Notes under the pieces: generated by a model | What the model was told of the DNA's origin: nothing | Databases searched by the model: none | The model's input: the letters and a program-made list of their open reading frames with translations, nothing else | From: SUG2458 sp963651465 | GTDB taxonomy: Bacteria; Bacillota_I; Bacilli_A; RFN20; CAG-826 | Direction: 5' to 3' | DNA length: 64,000 bases | NCBI GenBank assembly: GCA_963651465.1 | Contig: CAVJPS010000012.1 | Location: 106,515 to 170,514 of the forward strand | Shown: positions 36,241 through 45,612 of the stretch, in pieces | Numbering within the stretch: position 1 is the first letter of the stretch | How the letters are laid out: each line of letters begins with the position of its first letter | Made by a program: the position numbers and the translations under genes

Positions 36241-37092
36241 TTAATTGTTGTGTATTATTTTATATATATAATTTTTATTAACTTTTAAGGTTACTGCTGC
36301 GTTTTTAATAGCGTCTTTTGTAGATAAACCTACTTCTGTTAATTGTTTAACGTATTTCATAATATCTTCATCACTTACATGAATTGAATCCTCGTCTTTA
36401 TTACCTTCAACAATTAAGACCATTTCACCTTTTAAAGTTTCTTCATCAATTGTAATAACTTCGTCTAGAGTTCCTCTTATGTATTCTTCAAATTTCTTTG
36501 TTAGTTCACGAGCAATACATATTTTACGATTACCAAATATTTTATCCATTGATAGTAAAGTTTTCATAATTCGATGAGGAGCTTCATAAAAAATAATAGT
36601 TTCTTTTCTTGTGTATAATTCTTTTAATTCATTTTCACGTTGGGATTCTTTTGAAGGTAAAAATCCATAAAAATAGAAATGATCAGTTTCTAATCCTGAA
36701 GCGACTAAAGCTGTTAAAAAAGCACTACTACCATTAACAACTGATACATTAATATCATTTTCAAGGGCTTTAGAAACTAAACGAGAACCTGGATCACTAA
36801 TGCCAGGATAACCTGCATCGCTTACATAACAAACTTGTTGACCATTTAATAATCTATTTATTAATTCTTGACTAGCTTCATTTTCGTTATGTTCGTGACA
36901 ACTGATTAAAGGTATATTAATATTAAATTTATCAAATAAAGATTTAGTATTACGTGTGTCTTCACAACCACATGCTGAAGATTCTTTTAATATTTCAATA
37001 GCACGAGGAGAAAATTCACTTAAGTTTCCTATAGGAGTAGCAATTAAATATAAGACCGGTTTACCATTAACAAAGTTTTGATTACGTTTCAT
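36241..37092 (-). CDS. rsmI: 16S rRNA 2'-O-ribose C1402 methyltransferase RsmI
   Basis: The 283-residue enzyme is a tetrapyrrole-methylase-fold protein that methylates the ribose of C1402 in 16S rRNA. Landmarks are LYLIATPIGNLSEFSPRAI at the N-terminus, CEDTRNTKSLFDKF, VSDAGYPGISDPG and FYEAPHRI. It is the last gene of a tight minus-strand operon, as in Bacillus where rsmI (yabC) is near holB and yaaT. Confidence 0.95.
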   Translation of the reverse strand: MKRNQNFVNGKPVLYLIATPIGNLSEFSPRAIEILKESSACGCEDTRNTKSLFDKFNINIPLISCHEHNENEASQELINRLLNGQQVCYVSDAGYPGISDPGSRLVSKALENDINVSVVNGSSAFLTALVASGLETDHFYFYGFLPSKESQRENELKELYTRKETIIFYEAPHRIMKTLLSMDKIFGNRKICIARELTKKFEEYIRGTLDEVITIDEETLKGEMVLIVEGNKDEDSIHVSDEDIMKYVKQLTEVGLSTKDAIKNAAVTLKVNKNYIYKIIHNN

Positions 37093-37112
37093 ATATTTTT
37101 ATTCTCCTTTCC

Positions 37113-37967
37113 TTATAAATACTTTTTAATATCGTCTAAAGGTAGGAATTGAACATCATCTGGTGATTCAATTTTAATAATACGGGTAATGACATTCATA
37201 GAAGTAATTTTATATTGGTTACCATTCATTACAAAGCGTTGTCCTAAACGTGGGAAATCTTGCTTTAATTCAGTATAAGTATCGTCTTCAAATTTAAGAC
37301 AACAAATCAATTTTCCACAGTGACCAGATAATTTTGGAATGTTTAAAGATAACATTTGGTTTTTTGCACGATTAATAGAAATACCATCAAATTCATTTAG
37401 AAAAGACGTACAACAAAGTGGTAAACCACATGTTCCAATTCCACCTATGATTTTTGCTTTATCACGAGTGCCTATTTGACGAAGTTCAATTCGACATTTA
37501 AGTTTAGCAGCAAGTACTTTTAATAATTCACGGAAATCAACACGCTCGTTTGCAAGATAAGAGAAGATAACTTTACTACGATCTAAAGTATATTCGCAGT
37601 ATATTAAATTCATATCTAGATTTAAATTTCCAATTTCTTTATAACAAACTGCAAAGCTTTCTTTTGCTAAAGCAGTATTTTCTTCAAAACGTTTAATGTC
37701 TTCATCAGTAGCAATTCGAGTGATAGGCTTTAATTCTAATTTTAAATTATATGCACTGATTGGTTGAGGTAAAATTGACACAATACCGACTTCAATTCCT
37801 CTTGTTGTTTCTACGACTACTTTTTGAGCTATTTTTAATAATTTTTCATTTGTAGAAAAGAAATATGATTTGCCAGATTCATTAAAACGAATACCAACGA
37901 AGTAATCATTTTTAATTTTATTTTCTGTAGCATTTTCTACTACTTCATTAACATTATTTTCATCCAT
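37113..37967 (-). CDS. yaaT: PSP1-domain protein YaaT (RicT)
   Basis: The 284-residue protein has the Cys-rich PSP1 core: GGIGTCGLPLCC followed by LSGHCGKLICCLKFE, and the earlier RVDFRELLKVLAAKLKCRIE. In Bacillus, YaaT/RicT forms a complex with RicA and RicF that carries iron-sulfur clusters and affects RNA processing by RNase Y. It starts one base after holB ends, so translation is coupled. Confidence 0.92.
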   Translation of the reverse strand: MDENNVNEVVENATENKIKNDYFVGIRFNESGKSYFFSTNEKLLKIAQKVVVETTRGIEVGIVSILPQPISAYNLKLELKPITRIATDEDIKRFEENTALAKESFAVCYKEIGNLNLDMNLIYCEYTLDRSKVIFSYLANERVDFRELLKVLAAKLKCRIELRQIGTRDKAKIIGGIGTCGLPLCCTSFLNEFDGISINRAKNQMLSLNIPKLSGHCGKLICCLKFEDDTYTELKQDFPRLGQRFVMNGNQYKITSMNVITRIIKIESPDDVQFLPLDDIKKYL

Positions 37968-37968
37968 T

Positions 37969-38958
37969 TTATAAAGCTCCTTTCATTAATAATAAAGTAT
38001 AACCTATATGATCTAAAACAAGTGATAAATTAACATTTAAATCAATGTATCCTCTAGTAAGCATAATTTCTAATAATGTATCTTCAATATTAGAATAAGA
38101 TGTACTAATTGATGTTAATATTTTAGCATACGTTTCAAGTACAATCGAAGAACTATTAGTTAATTTGACTAATTCTTCAAATACAACTGTAAGAATATCT
38201 AAGAAAAAAATAACTGATTCTTTAGTCTTAAATAAAGGAATAAGTTCTTTTTCAATATAATAATTAGATTCCATTTTGTTTGAAGCTAGTTTAGTAATAA
38301 CATTTATAACTCCATCTTTTGCAAGTATATAATCGTTATTAGACGATACTTCTTTAATTAAATCACTGTCACTATAGAAAAACGATAAAATTTGAGCATC
38401 GTCTTGAGCAACGCCAGCATTGACTGCATCATTTATTATATCTTTTTGGTTAATAGGTCGAAGAGTCAATTTTTGAGTTCTAGAAATAATAGTAGGTAAA
38501 AGTTTAATTTCATTTTCAGTTGTTAAAAAAGCATAAATGTTTTTGCCGGGTTCTTCTAAAAATTTTAATAAAGAGTTGACTGCTTCTGTAGTCATATTTT
38601 CAATTTGATGAATAATATAAACTTGAACACCTTTACTTTCAAGTGCTTTTTTATCGAATGTTTCAATTATATTTTGAATATCACTTTTTTTAACAGTTCC
38701 TTTTGAACCATCTACAAGAATAAAGTCAGCGTAATTTCCGTCATCAACTCGCATACAAGTAAGACAAGAATTACATGCGAGCGGAGTAGGAGAATCACAT
38801 AATAAAGATTTAGCAAGATATGTAGCAACTTCTTTAATTGGAGTGCCTTGATTGCCTACAATTAGGTAAGCATGTGATAACTTATTGTATTTTATTGCAT
38901 TACAAAAAGACCTGTATATAACTTGTTGATATTTTTGTAGATATTCACTTATATTCAT
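37969..38958 (-). CDS. holB: DNA polymerase III delta' subunit
   Basis: This 329-residue clamp-loader subunit helps load the sliding clamp. It has a degenerate P-loop (GNQGTPIKEV, no GKT/S), the zinc Cys group (CDSPTPLACNSCLTC), a Lys-rich region YIIHQIENMTTEAVNSLLK, LEEPGKNIYAFLTT and ISRTQKLTL. The non-ATP-binding P-loop is normal for delta'. It lies between tmk and yaaT, 2 bases from tmk. Confidence 0.9.
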   Translation of the reverse strand: MNISEYLQKYQQVIYRSFCNAIKYNKLSHAYLIVGNQGTPIKEVATYLAKSLLCDSPTPLACNSCLTCMRVDDGNYADFILVDGSKGTVKKSDIQNIIETFDKKALESKGVQVYIIHQIENMTTEAVNSLLKFLEEPGKNIYAFLTTENEIKLLPTIISRTQKLTLRPINQKDIINDAVNAGVAQDDAQILSFFYSDSDLIKEVSSNNDYILAKDGVINVITKLASNKMESNYYIEKELIPLFKTKESVIFFLDILTVVFEELVKLTNSSSIVLETYAKILTSISTSYSNIEDTLLEIMLTRGYIDLNVNLSLVLDHIGYTLLLMKGAL

Positions 38959-38960
38959 TG

Positions 38961-39581
38961 TTATTTATTTAAACGAGAAACGATGACATTATAGGCATCG
39001 TTGACTACTTCTTCAAATGATTTAGAAGCATCAATTGTAACGTATCTATCAGCGTAACGTTCTGAAAGACTAACAAATGCATCATATACAGATTGATGGA
39101 ATGGTAGTTTTTCAAGATCAAGACGATTTACTTCACGATTTTTGTTAGCAGCGATACGTTTTAATCCATCTTCAGGTTTAATTAAGAAAAATAATGTTAA
39201 ATCAGGATAAGTATCTTCAGTTGCGAATAAATTAACATCTAATACCTTATCAATTCCGATTTTACGAGCGTGACCTTGATATGCTAAAGAAGAATCAAGG
39301 AAACGATCACATAAAACAATTTTGCCTTCTTTTAAAGCAGGCCATATTTTTTCAACGAGATGTTGTCTTCTTGAAGCTGCATATAATAAAGCTTCAGTAC
39401 GACCATCCATACTAGTATTATTTTTATCTAGAATTATATTACGAATTGCTTCACTTATTGGTGTACCACCAGGCTCACGTGTGTGGATTACATCATAACC
39501 GTTCTCGGATAATCTTTTGAATAATTCTTTTGCAACAGAAGTTTTTCCGCTTCCTTCTGTACCTTCTATAGTAATAAACAT
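38961..39581 (-). CDS. tmk: Thymidylate kinase
   Basis: The 206-residue kinase phosphorylates dTMP to dTDP. It shows the P-loop EGTEGSGKTSV, the DR-type TREPGGTPISEAIR, and CDRFLDSSLAYQG. GGGAGGA precedes the ATG on the minus strand. It sits within the dnaX-rsmI operon. Confidence 0.96.
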   Translation of the reverse strand: MFITIEGTEGSGKTSVAKELFKRLSENGYDVIHTREPGGTPISEAIRNIILDKNNTSMDGRTEALLYAASRRQHLVEKIWPALKEGKIVLCDRFLDSSLAYQGHARKIGIDKVLDVNLFATEDTYPDLTLFFLIKPEDGLKRIAANKNREVNRLDLEKLPFHQSVYDAFVSLSERYADRYVTIDASKSFEEVVNDAYNVIVSRLNK

Positions 39582-39596
39582 TTTTTGTCCTCCCTA

Positions 39597-40199
39597 TTAT
39601 TTAATATTTGTACGACCTTCAAGAGCTTTATTTAATGTCATTGAGTCAGCGTAATCTAATTGACTGCCCATTGGTAAACCATATGCAAGTCTAGTTACTT
39701 TTAATTCATATTTTTGTAATAAACGTGCAATATATAAAGCGGTTGTTTCACCTTCTAATGTTGGTTCAGTAGCAATAATGATTTCCTTAATATTTTCATT
39801 TTCAATACGAGTTAATAATGAATCAATATTTAAATCACTAGCGCTAATTCCATTGACGGCACTTAGACTACCATTAATAACGTGATAAACTCCATTAAAT
39901 GAATCTAGTTTTTCAAAAGCAAGAACGTCTTTTTGATTTGAAACAACTACAAGAGTAGAGTGATCACGTTCATTACTTAGGCAAACATCACATTTATCTT
40001 CGTTTTCAGTATATAATCCACAAATTGGGCATTTATGGATTTTCTTTTTTATATTAAGTAAAGCATTAGCAAATTCATTAACGTCGTCTTCGTCCATTTC
40101 TAAAATAGCGTATGCCATACGTTCAGCTGAACGTTGTCCTACACTTGGTAATTTTCTAAACGAGTCAGTTGCTCTATTTAATGCTTTAAGCTCTTTCAT
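39597..40199 (-). CDS. recR: Recombination protein RecR
   Basis: This 200-residue protein works with RecO and RecF to load RecA at gaps. It has the helix-hairpin-helix start (LPSVGQRSAERMAYAIL), a Cys4 zinc finger (CPICGLYTENEDKCDVC), and a TOPRIM domain (TLVVVSNQKDVLAFE; IIATEPTLEGETTALYIA). It is 2 bases downstream of ybaB, the usual neighbour. Confidence 0.96.
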   Translation of the reverse strand: MKELKALNRATDSFRKLPSVGQRSAERMAYAILEMDEDDVNEFANALLNIKKKIHKCPICGLYTENEDKCDVCLSNERDHSTLVVVSNQKDVLAFEKLDSFNGVYHVINGSLSAVNGISASDLNIDSLLTRIENENIKEIIIATEPTLEGETTALYIARLLQKYELKVTRLAYGLPMGSQLDYADSMTLNKALEGRTNIK

Positions 40200-40201
40200 A
40201 A

Positions 40202-40495
40202 TTAGAAATGCATGCCTCCTGCAGCAGCTTCTTCAATTTTTGCATTTTCTTCTTCAATTTCAGTTAATACTTTATTTAAAGCATTTTTCATCATTTCAGT
40301 TAACATATCTTTTGAAGCAGGGTTTAATAAATCTTCATCAATTTCTAGATTAAGAATTTCTTTTTTACCGTTCATTTTAACAGTAACACCACCATTAGCA
40401 GTAGCAGTAAATTCTTTAGCTTCTAATTCTTGTTTCATTTTAGCCATTTTTCTTTGCATAGCTTGTGCTTGTTGCATTAATTGTTGCATGTTCAT
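40202..40495 (-). CDS. ybaB: YbaB/EbfC nucleoid-associated protein
   Basis: This 97-residue DNA-binding protein has the family pattern: MQQLMQQAQAMQRKMAKMKQ, GGVTVKMNGKKEIL, a short central strand and a C-terminal helix, then a Gly-rich end. It binds DNA as a dimer. It lies between dnaX and recR, the standard order. Confidence 0.95.
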   Translation of the reverse strand: MNMQQLMQQAQAMQRKMAKMKQELEAKEFTATANGGVTVKMNGKKEILNLEIDEDLLNPASKDMLTEMMKNALNKVLTEIEEENAKIEEAAAGGMHF

Positions 40496-40515
40496 AATTT
40501 ATATCTCCTTTTATT

Positions 40516-42402
40516 TTAAAAATCAAATTTAATACTTATAGTTTCAGCTTTTGGAAGTTTATTAACTTCGTACATTTTTGAAAAGCGAGTATAAAGTTCA
40601 ACTGCTTTTTTACGATGTAAGCCATATACGCGGACACGTCTACCATATATTTTTTCAACTACATCTTGTAAAGATTGTTGATTTTGTTTTATGTTAGCTT
40701 TCTTAGCTTCACGTTCTGTTTCGTATGTAAGAACTAAAATTTCTTTAGTAAATATAAATGGTGTACCATTACGTAATAAACCAGCATATAAGTTATATTT
40801 ACTATTCATAATGTAATCTTGTAAATTAGGCCATTTTTCATTAAGTGCTTTTTTAGCAGCTTTATTACCTAACACCATTAATCTAATAATGTCATCATCT
40901 GAAATAACATTTTGTTCACCTACTATTTGCATACTAGGAACAACAATATTTTTTTCTTCTTCTTCAAATAATGAAGTTGGTTCTGGTTCCATAAATGGAG
41001 GTAAATCATCAGATTGAAGTATATCATCGTTATAACTTTCTTCTATATGTGAAGAAGTACTTTCTTCAATTTTTTCTTCATATTGTTGTGAATCTTCTTC
41101 TAACTCAATAGTTTCTTCTTGAACCGGATCTTCTTCAATTAATGATTCTTGAACATATTGAGGTTTTTCAACTACATCTTCAATTGGTTCAGAAATATTT
41201 TCTTCCTTTACAAGCTCATCTTCAACTTGAGCTTCTTGATTTTCCCTAACACTTTCTTCTTCTTCAATTTTTTCTTCATGTTTTTCAGCAACTACTTCTT
41301 GATGTTCGACTTTATCAGTGGAAGAGTTATTTGAAATAGTAAGTTTTAATAATGTAACTTCAAATAATGTTTTAATATTACTTACAGCTTTAAATTCTGC
41401 TTGAGCTTTCATAAGAATTTCAATCATATTTAAAGCAGTAATTGAAGAAATAGATTTACATAATTGTTGTGCTTGATTTTTATTTAATCTAACTAAGAAG
41501 TCATCACTTCCAAGCTTATTATATATAACAATATCTTTGCACACATCTAATAAATCTTGTGTTAAATGACGAATATCTGAACCATGTTCAATTAATTGAC
41601 TTGTTTTATTAATGACATAATCAACATCACCATTTGAAATTTTAACAATTAAACTGATGATTTCTTCAATAGAAATTAATCCAAAAATATCTTCAATATC
41701 TTTTTCTTCAATATTAGTACCACAATATGCAATTGCTTGATCTAATAAAGATAAAGCATCACGCATACCACCATCAGCAAGTGAAATAATTAAATTTAAA
41801 GCTTTTGGATCATATGTAATATTTTCTTGACGTAAGATAGTTTCCATACGATCTTTAATCGAAGCATCGTCAACTTTAGAAAAATCATAACGTTGACAAC
41901 GTGATAAGATGGTTGGTAAGACTTTATGAGGTTCAGTTGTAGCTAAAATAAATATTACATTAGCGGGTGGTTCTTCTAATGTTTTTAATAATGCATTAAA
42001 AGCATTAGGAGACATCATATGAACTTCATCAATAATATAAACTTTGTATTTTCCTTTAATAGGAGAGTACTTAACTCTTTCGATAATATCACGGACATCT
42101 TCAACACCATTATTACTTGCTGCGTCTATTTCAATTACGTCTGGATGACTTCCATCTTTAATTGCTAAACAGTTTGAACAAGCGTTACATTGGCATCCAA
42201 TGCCTTCCTCACAGTTTAAAGCTTTTGCAAATAATTTTGCCATTGTAGTTTTACCTGTACCACGAGGACCACAGAATAAATAGGCATGAGCAATTTTATT
42301 AGTTGTAAGAGCGTTACGTAAGGTTTTTACTATATGTGATTGACCAGCAACCTCATCAAAAGTAGATGGTCTATAAGTACGATATAATGCTTTATAAGAC
42401 AT
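40516..42402 (-). CDS. dnaX: DNA polymerase III subunits gamma/tau
   Basis: The 628-residue clamp-loader ATPase has Walker A CGPRGTGKTTMAKLFAKALN, the zinc cysteines CEEGIGCQCNACSNC, Walker B IIDEVHM, sensor-1 FILATTEPHK and ILSRCQRYDF. Residues about 360-500 are an acidic linker (Glu, Val, Ser), then a C-terminal domain for polymerase and helicase contact. AGGTGAT precedes the ATG. It opens the minus-strand operon and diverges from prfA. No in-phase A AAA AAG slippery site was found, so one product is expected. Confidence 0.96.
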   Translation of the reverse strand: MSYKALYRTYRPSTFDEVAGQSHIVKTLRNALTTNKIAHAYLFCGPRGTGKTTMAKLFAKALNCEEGIGCQCNACSNCLAIKDGSHPDVIEIDAASNNGVEDVRDIIERVKYSPIKGKYKVYIIDEVHMMSPNAFNALLKTLEEPPANVIFILATTEPHKVLPTILSRCQRYDFSKVDDASIKDRMETILRQENITYDPKALNLIISLADGGMRDALSLLDQAIAYCGTNIEEKDIEDIFGLISIEEIISLIVKISNGDVDYVINKTSQLIEHGSDIRHLTQDLLDVCKDIVIYNKLGSDDFLVRLNKNQAQQLCKSISSITALNMIEILMKAQAEFKAVSNIKTLFEVTLLKLTISNNSSTDKVEHQEVVAEKHEEKIEEEESVRENQEAQVEDELVKEENISEPIEDVVEKPQYVQESLIEEDPVQEETIELEEDSQQYEEKIEESTSSHIEESYNDDILQSDDLPPFMEPEPTSLFEEEEKNIVVPSMQIVGEQNVISDDDIIRLMVLGNKAAKKALNEKWPNLQDYIMNSKYNLYAGLLRNGTPFIFTKEILVLTYETEREAKKANIKQNQQSLQDVVEKIYGRRVRVYGLHRKKAVELYTRFSKMYEVNKLPKAETISIKFDF

Positions 42403-42420
42403 ATTTAATCACCTATTGAT

Positions 42421-42449
42421 ATTATACACATTTCGTAGCCTCTTTTAAA
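42421..42449 (-). promoter_or_regulatory. Promoter of the dnaX operon
   Basis: On the minus strand TTTAAA (42449-42444) is followed after exactly 17 bases by a perfect TATAAT (42426-42421), about 20 bases before the dnaX ATG. The spacer contains TACGAAATGTG directly before the -10 box, the same element as in the divergent prfA promoter. Confidence 0.68.
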
Positions 42450-42499
42450 TGAAAAATAGAAGATAAATAATATTAATATTATTTGAAAATATATACAAT

Positions 42500-42527
42500 T
42501 TGAAATTTATACGAAATGTGTTATTAT
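42500..42527 (+). promoter_or_regulatory. Promoter of the prfA operon
   Basis: TTGAAA (42500-42505), 16-base spacer, TATTAT (42522-42527), 26 bases before the prfA ATG. The spacer ends in TACGAAATGTGT (42510-42521), an exact inverted copy of 42426-42437 in the dnaX promoter. Confidence 0.68.
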
Positions 42528-42553
42528 ATTTAAGGCCAAGTGAGGTGTTTACT

Positions 42554-43642
42554 ATGATGGATAAAAGTATGGAAGCAAGATTAGAAGCTTCTATTATTAG
42601 ATTAGCTGAGTTAGATAAAAGTTTAATGGAAGACGAATCAATTCAAGGAGATCGTCATGCATACCGTGATATTTCACGTGAAAGAGCTAGTTTAGTTGAA
42701 CCAGTAGAAAAGTATTTACGTTATAAAAAAGTTGTTGCTGACCGTCAAGACGCTTTAGAAATGACTAAAGATAGTGATCCTGATATTTCAGCAATGGGTA
42801 AAGAAGAATTTAAAGCTCTTAGTGAAGAAGAAGAAAAATTAATAGAAGAAATTAAAATTCTTTTACTTCCTAAAGATCCTAACGATGATAAAAATATTGT
42901 TGTTGAAATTCGTGGCGCAGTTGGTGGAGAAGAAGCTGATCTTTTTGCTGCTGATTTATTTAGAATGTATACACGTTACGCTGAATCTCAAGGATGGAAA
43001 ATCCAATTAATTGATGAAAACGCATCTGGCTTAGGTGGCTTTTCAATGGTTTCATTCATGGTTAAAGGCGATAAAGTTTATTCTAAACTCAAATTCGAAT
43101 CTGGTGCACACCGTGTTCAAAGAGTTCCTAAAACAGAATCTCAAGGACGTATTCATACTTCAGTTGCTACAGTTTTAGTTATGCCTGAAGCCGAAGACGT
43201 TGATGTTGAAATTAACCCAGCAGATCTTCAAATTGATGTTTATCGTTCTCAAGGTGCTGGTGGACAAAACGTTAACAAAACTGACTCTGCAGTTCGTATT
43301 ACTCATATTCCAACTGGTATTGTTGCTGCATGTCAAATTGAAAAATCGCAAATTCAAAACCGTGCATTATGTATGCAAATGTTAAGAGCAAAAATTTTAG
43401 CAGCTAAAGTTGCAGAACAAGAAGCTAAGATTGGCGCTGAACGTAAATTAAAAGTTGGTACAGGTGAACGTTCTGAAAAAATTAGAACTTATAACTATCC
43501 TCAAAACCGTGTTACAGATCATCGTATTGGTTACACAATTCAAAAACTTGATCGTGTAATGGAAGGCGAAATTGATGAAATCGTACAAGCTTTAATTGAC
43601 GAAGATCAAAAAGAGAAAATGTTAGAAGGAAACAATAACTAA
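42554..43642 (+). CDS. prfA: Peptide chain release factor 1
   Basis: This 362-residue RF1 reads UAA and UAG and triggers peptide release. GGQ is in SQGAGGQNVNKTDSAVRI; the codon-reading P-x-T motif is PKT within VQRVPKTESQGRIHTS (PAT or PVT in many species). The ATG at 42554 has GAGGTG upstream; the longer in-frame upstream reading has no ribosome binding site and would overlap the promoter. prmC overlaps its stop by one base. Confidence 0.96.
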   Translation: MMDKSMEARLEASIIRLAELDKSLMEDESIQGDRHAYRDISRERASLVEPVEKYLRYKKVVADRQDALEMTKDSDPDISAMGKEEFKALSEEEEKLIEEIKILLLPKDPNDDKNIVVEIRGAVGGEEADLFAADLFRMYTRYAESQGWKIQLIDENASGLGGFSMVSFMVKGDKVYSKLKFESGAHRVQRVPKTESQGRIHTSVATVLVMPEAEDVDVEINPADLQIDVYRSQGAGGQNVNKTDSAVRITHIPTGIVAACQIEKSQIQNRALCMQMLRAKILAAKVAEQEAKIGAERKLKVGTGERSEKIRTYNYPQNRVTDHRIGYTIQKLDRVMEGEIDEIVQALIDEDQKEKMLEGNNN

Positions 43643-44475
43643 TGGAAAAGGTTATTGATGTATATAACAAATTTTTAAATATTGCATTATCAAAGGAGAT
43701 TGAAAAATCTTCTTTTGATTTATTGTTTGAAGATTTTATGGGATTTGATAATACCGTAGATATTATTCTTAATAAAGATAAGGTCATTGAAGATTTATCA
43801 GCTTTTGAAGAAAATTTCAATAAACTTTTAAATGGAGAACCTGTTCAATATATAACTAATAAAGGATATTTTTACGGTAATGTTTTTTATGTGGATAAAA
43901 GAGTATTGATTCCGCGTAATGAAACAGAAGAATTAATAGAAAAGGTAATAAATAAAAACATTAAATCACCAGTAGTATATGATATTTGTACTGGTTCAGG
44001 ATGTTTAGGTATTACATATAAACTTAACAACAAAGATGCTAAGGTTTTTATGAGTGATATTTCTAAAGATGCTTTAGAAGTTGCTTTTATAAATAAAGAA
44101 AAATTAAACGCAGATGTAACTTTAATTGAAAGTGATTTATTTACAAATTTTAATAATTTACCTAAAGCTGATATTGTTTTATGTAATCCTCCATATATTT
44201 CTAATGATGAATTTATTGAACCATTAGTTAAGGACAATGAGCCTTTAATCGCTCTTATTCCCCCAACTGGAAATGGATATGAAATATATCAAAGAATATT
44301 TAAAGAGGCAGTAAATTATATTAACGATGGTGCTTTATTATATTTTGAAATTGGTAATACTCAAAAAGCACATTTAGAAGAAATGGTTAAAAAGTATTTC
44401 CCTAAAAGCAGTTATTATTTTTATAAAGATATTAATAAAAATGATAGGATTTTAGAAATTGTATATAAAAGATAG
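43642..44475 (+). CDS. prmC: Release factor glutamine methyltransferase PrmC
   Basis: This 277-residue enzyme methylates the Gln of the GGQ motif in release factors 1 and 2. It has the SAM-binding motif YDICTGSGCLGITY and the catalytic CNPPYIS. The ATG overlaps the prfA stop (TAATG), so translation is coupled. It acts on the products of prfA here and prfB further down. Confidence 0.95.
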   Translation: MEKVIDVYNKFLNIALSKEIEKSSFDLLFEDFMGFDNTVDIILNKDKVIEDLSAFEENFNKLLNGEPVQYITNKGYFYGNVFYVDKRVLIPRNETEELIEKVINKNIKSPVVYDICTGSGCLGITYKLNNKDAKVFMSDISKDALEVAFINKEKLNADVTLIESDLFTNFNNLPKADIVLCNPPYISNDEFIEPLVKDNEPLIALIPPTGNGYEIYQRIFKEAVNYINDGALLYFEIGNTQKAHLEEMVKKYFPKSSYYFYKDINKNDRILEIVYKR

Positions 44476-44503
44476 TACAATTAATATGAAAGAAAGTGAT
44501 ATT

Positions 44504-45115
44504 ATGGATACTCTATTATTAGACGAAAAAGAATTGGACAAAGTAGTTGAATTATTATTAAATAACGAAGTTGTAGGCTTTCCTACCGAAACTGTCTATG
44601 GATTAGGAGTTATATTTGATAACGAAGATGCATTCAATAGACTAATGAATGCAAAAAACAGACCACCACATAAACCATTTACATTAATGTGTGGTGATGT
44701 TGAAACAATTAAAAAATATGCTTTAGTTGATGAAAGGGTAGAAAATATTATTTCAAAATATATGCCTGGACCATTAACATTAATTTTACCAGTTAAAGAT
44801 AATATTCCTTATTGGGTAACTTTGGGTAGTCCAATGGTAGGCGTAAGAATACCTAATCACGATATTGCTTTAAAAATATTAAACAAAGTTAAAAAGCCTT
44901 TATTAGTCCCAAGTGCTAATAAAAGTGGTGAGCCACCATTATCTTTATATCAAGATGTATATTCTAAATTTAATGGTGATATAAGTGCTATTGTTAAAAA
45001 AGACGCCAACGGAGAGCTTCCTTCGACAATAGTATCAATTAGTGATAGAATTACATTAATACGAGAAGGATCAATTCCTTTTAGTGATATTGAAAATATT
45101 TGGAGGAATAAATAA
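44504..45115 (+). CDS. tsaC: L-threonylcarbamoyladenylate synthase (Sua5/YciO/YrdC family, YwlC-like)
   Basis: The 203-residue enzyme makes threonylcarbamoyl-AMP from Thr, bicarbonate and ATP for the t6A modification of tRNA. Landmarks are VGFPTETVYGLG, KNRPPHKPFTLM, MPGPLTLILP and PLLVPSANKSGEPP. I choose ATG 44504, preceded by GAAAGTGA; an earlier in-frame ATG lacks a ribosome binding site. It lacks the extra C-terminal Sua5 domain, so it is the short form. prmC ends 28 bases earlier. Confidence 0.93.
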   Translation: MDTLLLDEKELDKVVELLLNNEVVGFPTETVYGLGVIFDNEDAFNRLMNAKNRPPHKPFTLMCGDVETIKKYALVDERVENIISKYMPGPLTLILPVKDNIPYWVTLGSPMVGVRIPNHDIALKILNKVKKPLLVPSANKSGEPPLSLYQDVYSKFNGDISAIVKKDANGELPSTIVSISDRITLIREGSIPFSDIENIWRNK

Positions 45116-45556
45116 ATGAAATTATCATTTGGATGTGACCATGGTGGTCTTGAATTAAAAAATAAAATTATTGAACACGTTAAAGGTTTAGGACACGAAG
45201 TTATTGATTGTGGTACATATACTAACGATTCATGTGATTATCCTGAATTTGGCTTAAAAGCTGCTACAATGGTTGCTAATAAAGAAGTAGATTTAGGTAT
45301 TCTTGTTTGTACAACTGGTGAAGGTATTATGATGTCTGCTAATAAAGTTAAAGGCGTTCGTTGTGCAATGGGATATTGTCCGGAAGTTGCTAAACTTTGC
45401 CGTGAACATAACAATGCTAACATGATTGCTTTTGGTCAAAAATTTATGGATCACGATATGGTTATTAAAGCTGTTGATAACTTTTTAACTACACCATTTG
45501 AAGGTGGACGTCATGAAAGACGTGTAAATATAATCGTCGATTACGAAAATAAATAA
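45116..45556 (+). CDS. rpiB: Ribose-5-phosphate isomerase B-type protein
   Basis: The 146-residue protein has the RpiB/LacAB fold: FGCDHGGLELKNKI, DCGTYTNDSCDYPEF, VCTTGEGIMMSANKVKGVR and a conserved AKLCREHNNANM. It converts ribose 5-phosphate and ribulose 5-phosphate. The usual CGTGIGM loop is CTTGEGI here, so a related sugar phosphate is possible. It starts directly after the tsaC stop. Confidence 0.9.
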   Translation: MKLSFGCDHGGLELKNKIIEHVKGLGHEVIDCGTYTNDSCDYPEFGLKAATMVANKEVDLGILVCTTGEGIMMSANKVKGVRCAMGYCPEVAKLCREHNNANMIAFGQKFMDHDMVIKAVDNFLTTPFEGGRHERRVNIIVDYENK

Positions 45557-45612
45557 TTTTTTTAAGGAATTTTTAAAATCATCTCGAATTTATAAGTAGA
45601 GGTGATTTTTTT

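Noticed and set aside
40516..42402. Programmed frameshift in dnaX to make a short gamma subunit
   Set aside because: The AAAAAAG runs near 40600 and 40853 are in the wrong phase (AAA AAA G, not A AAA AAG).
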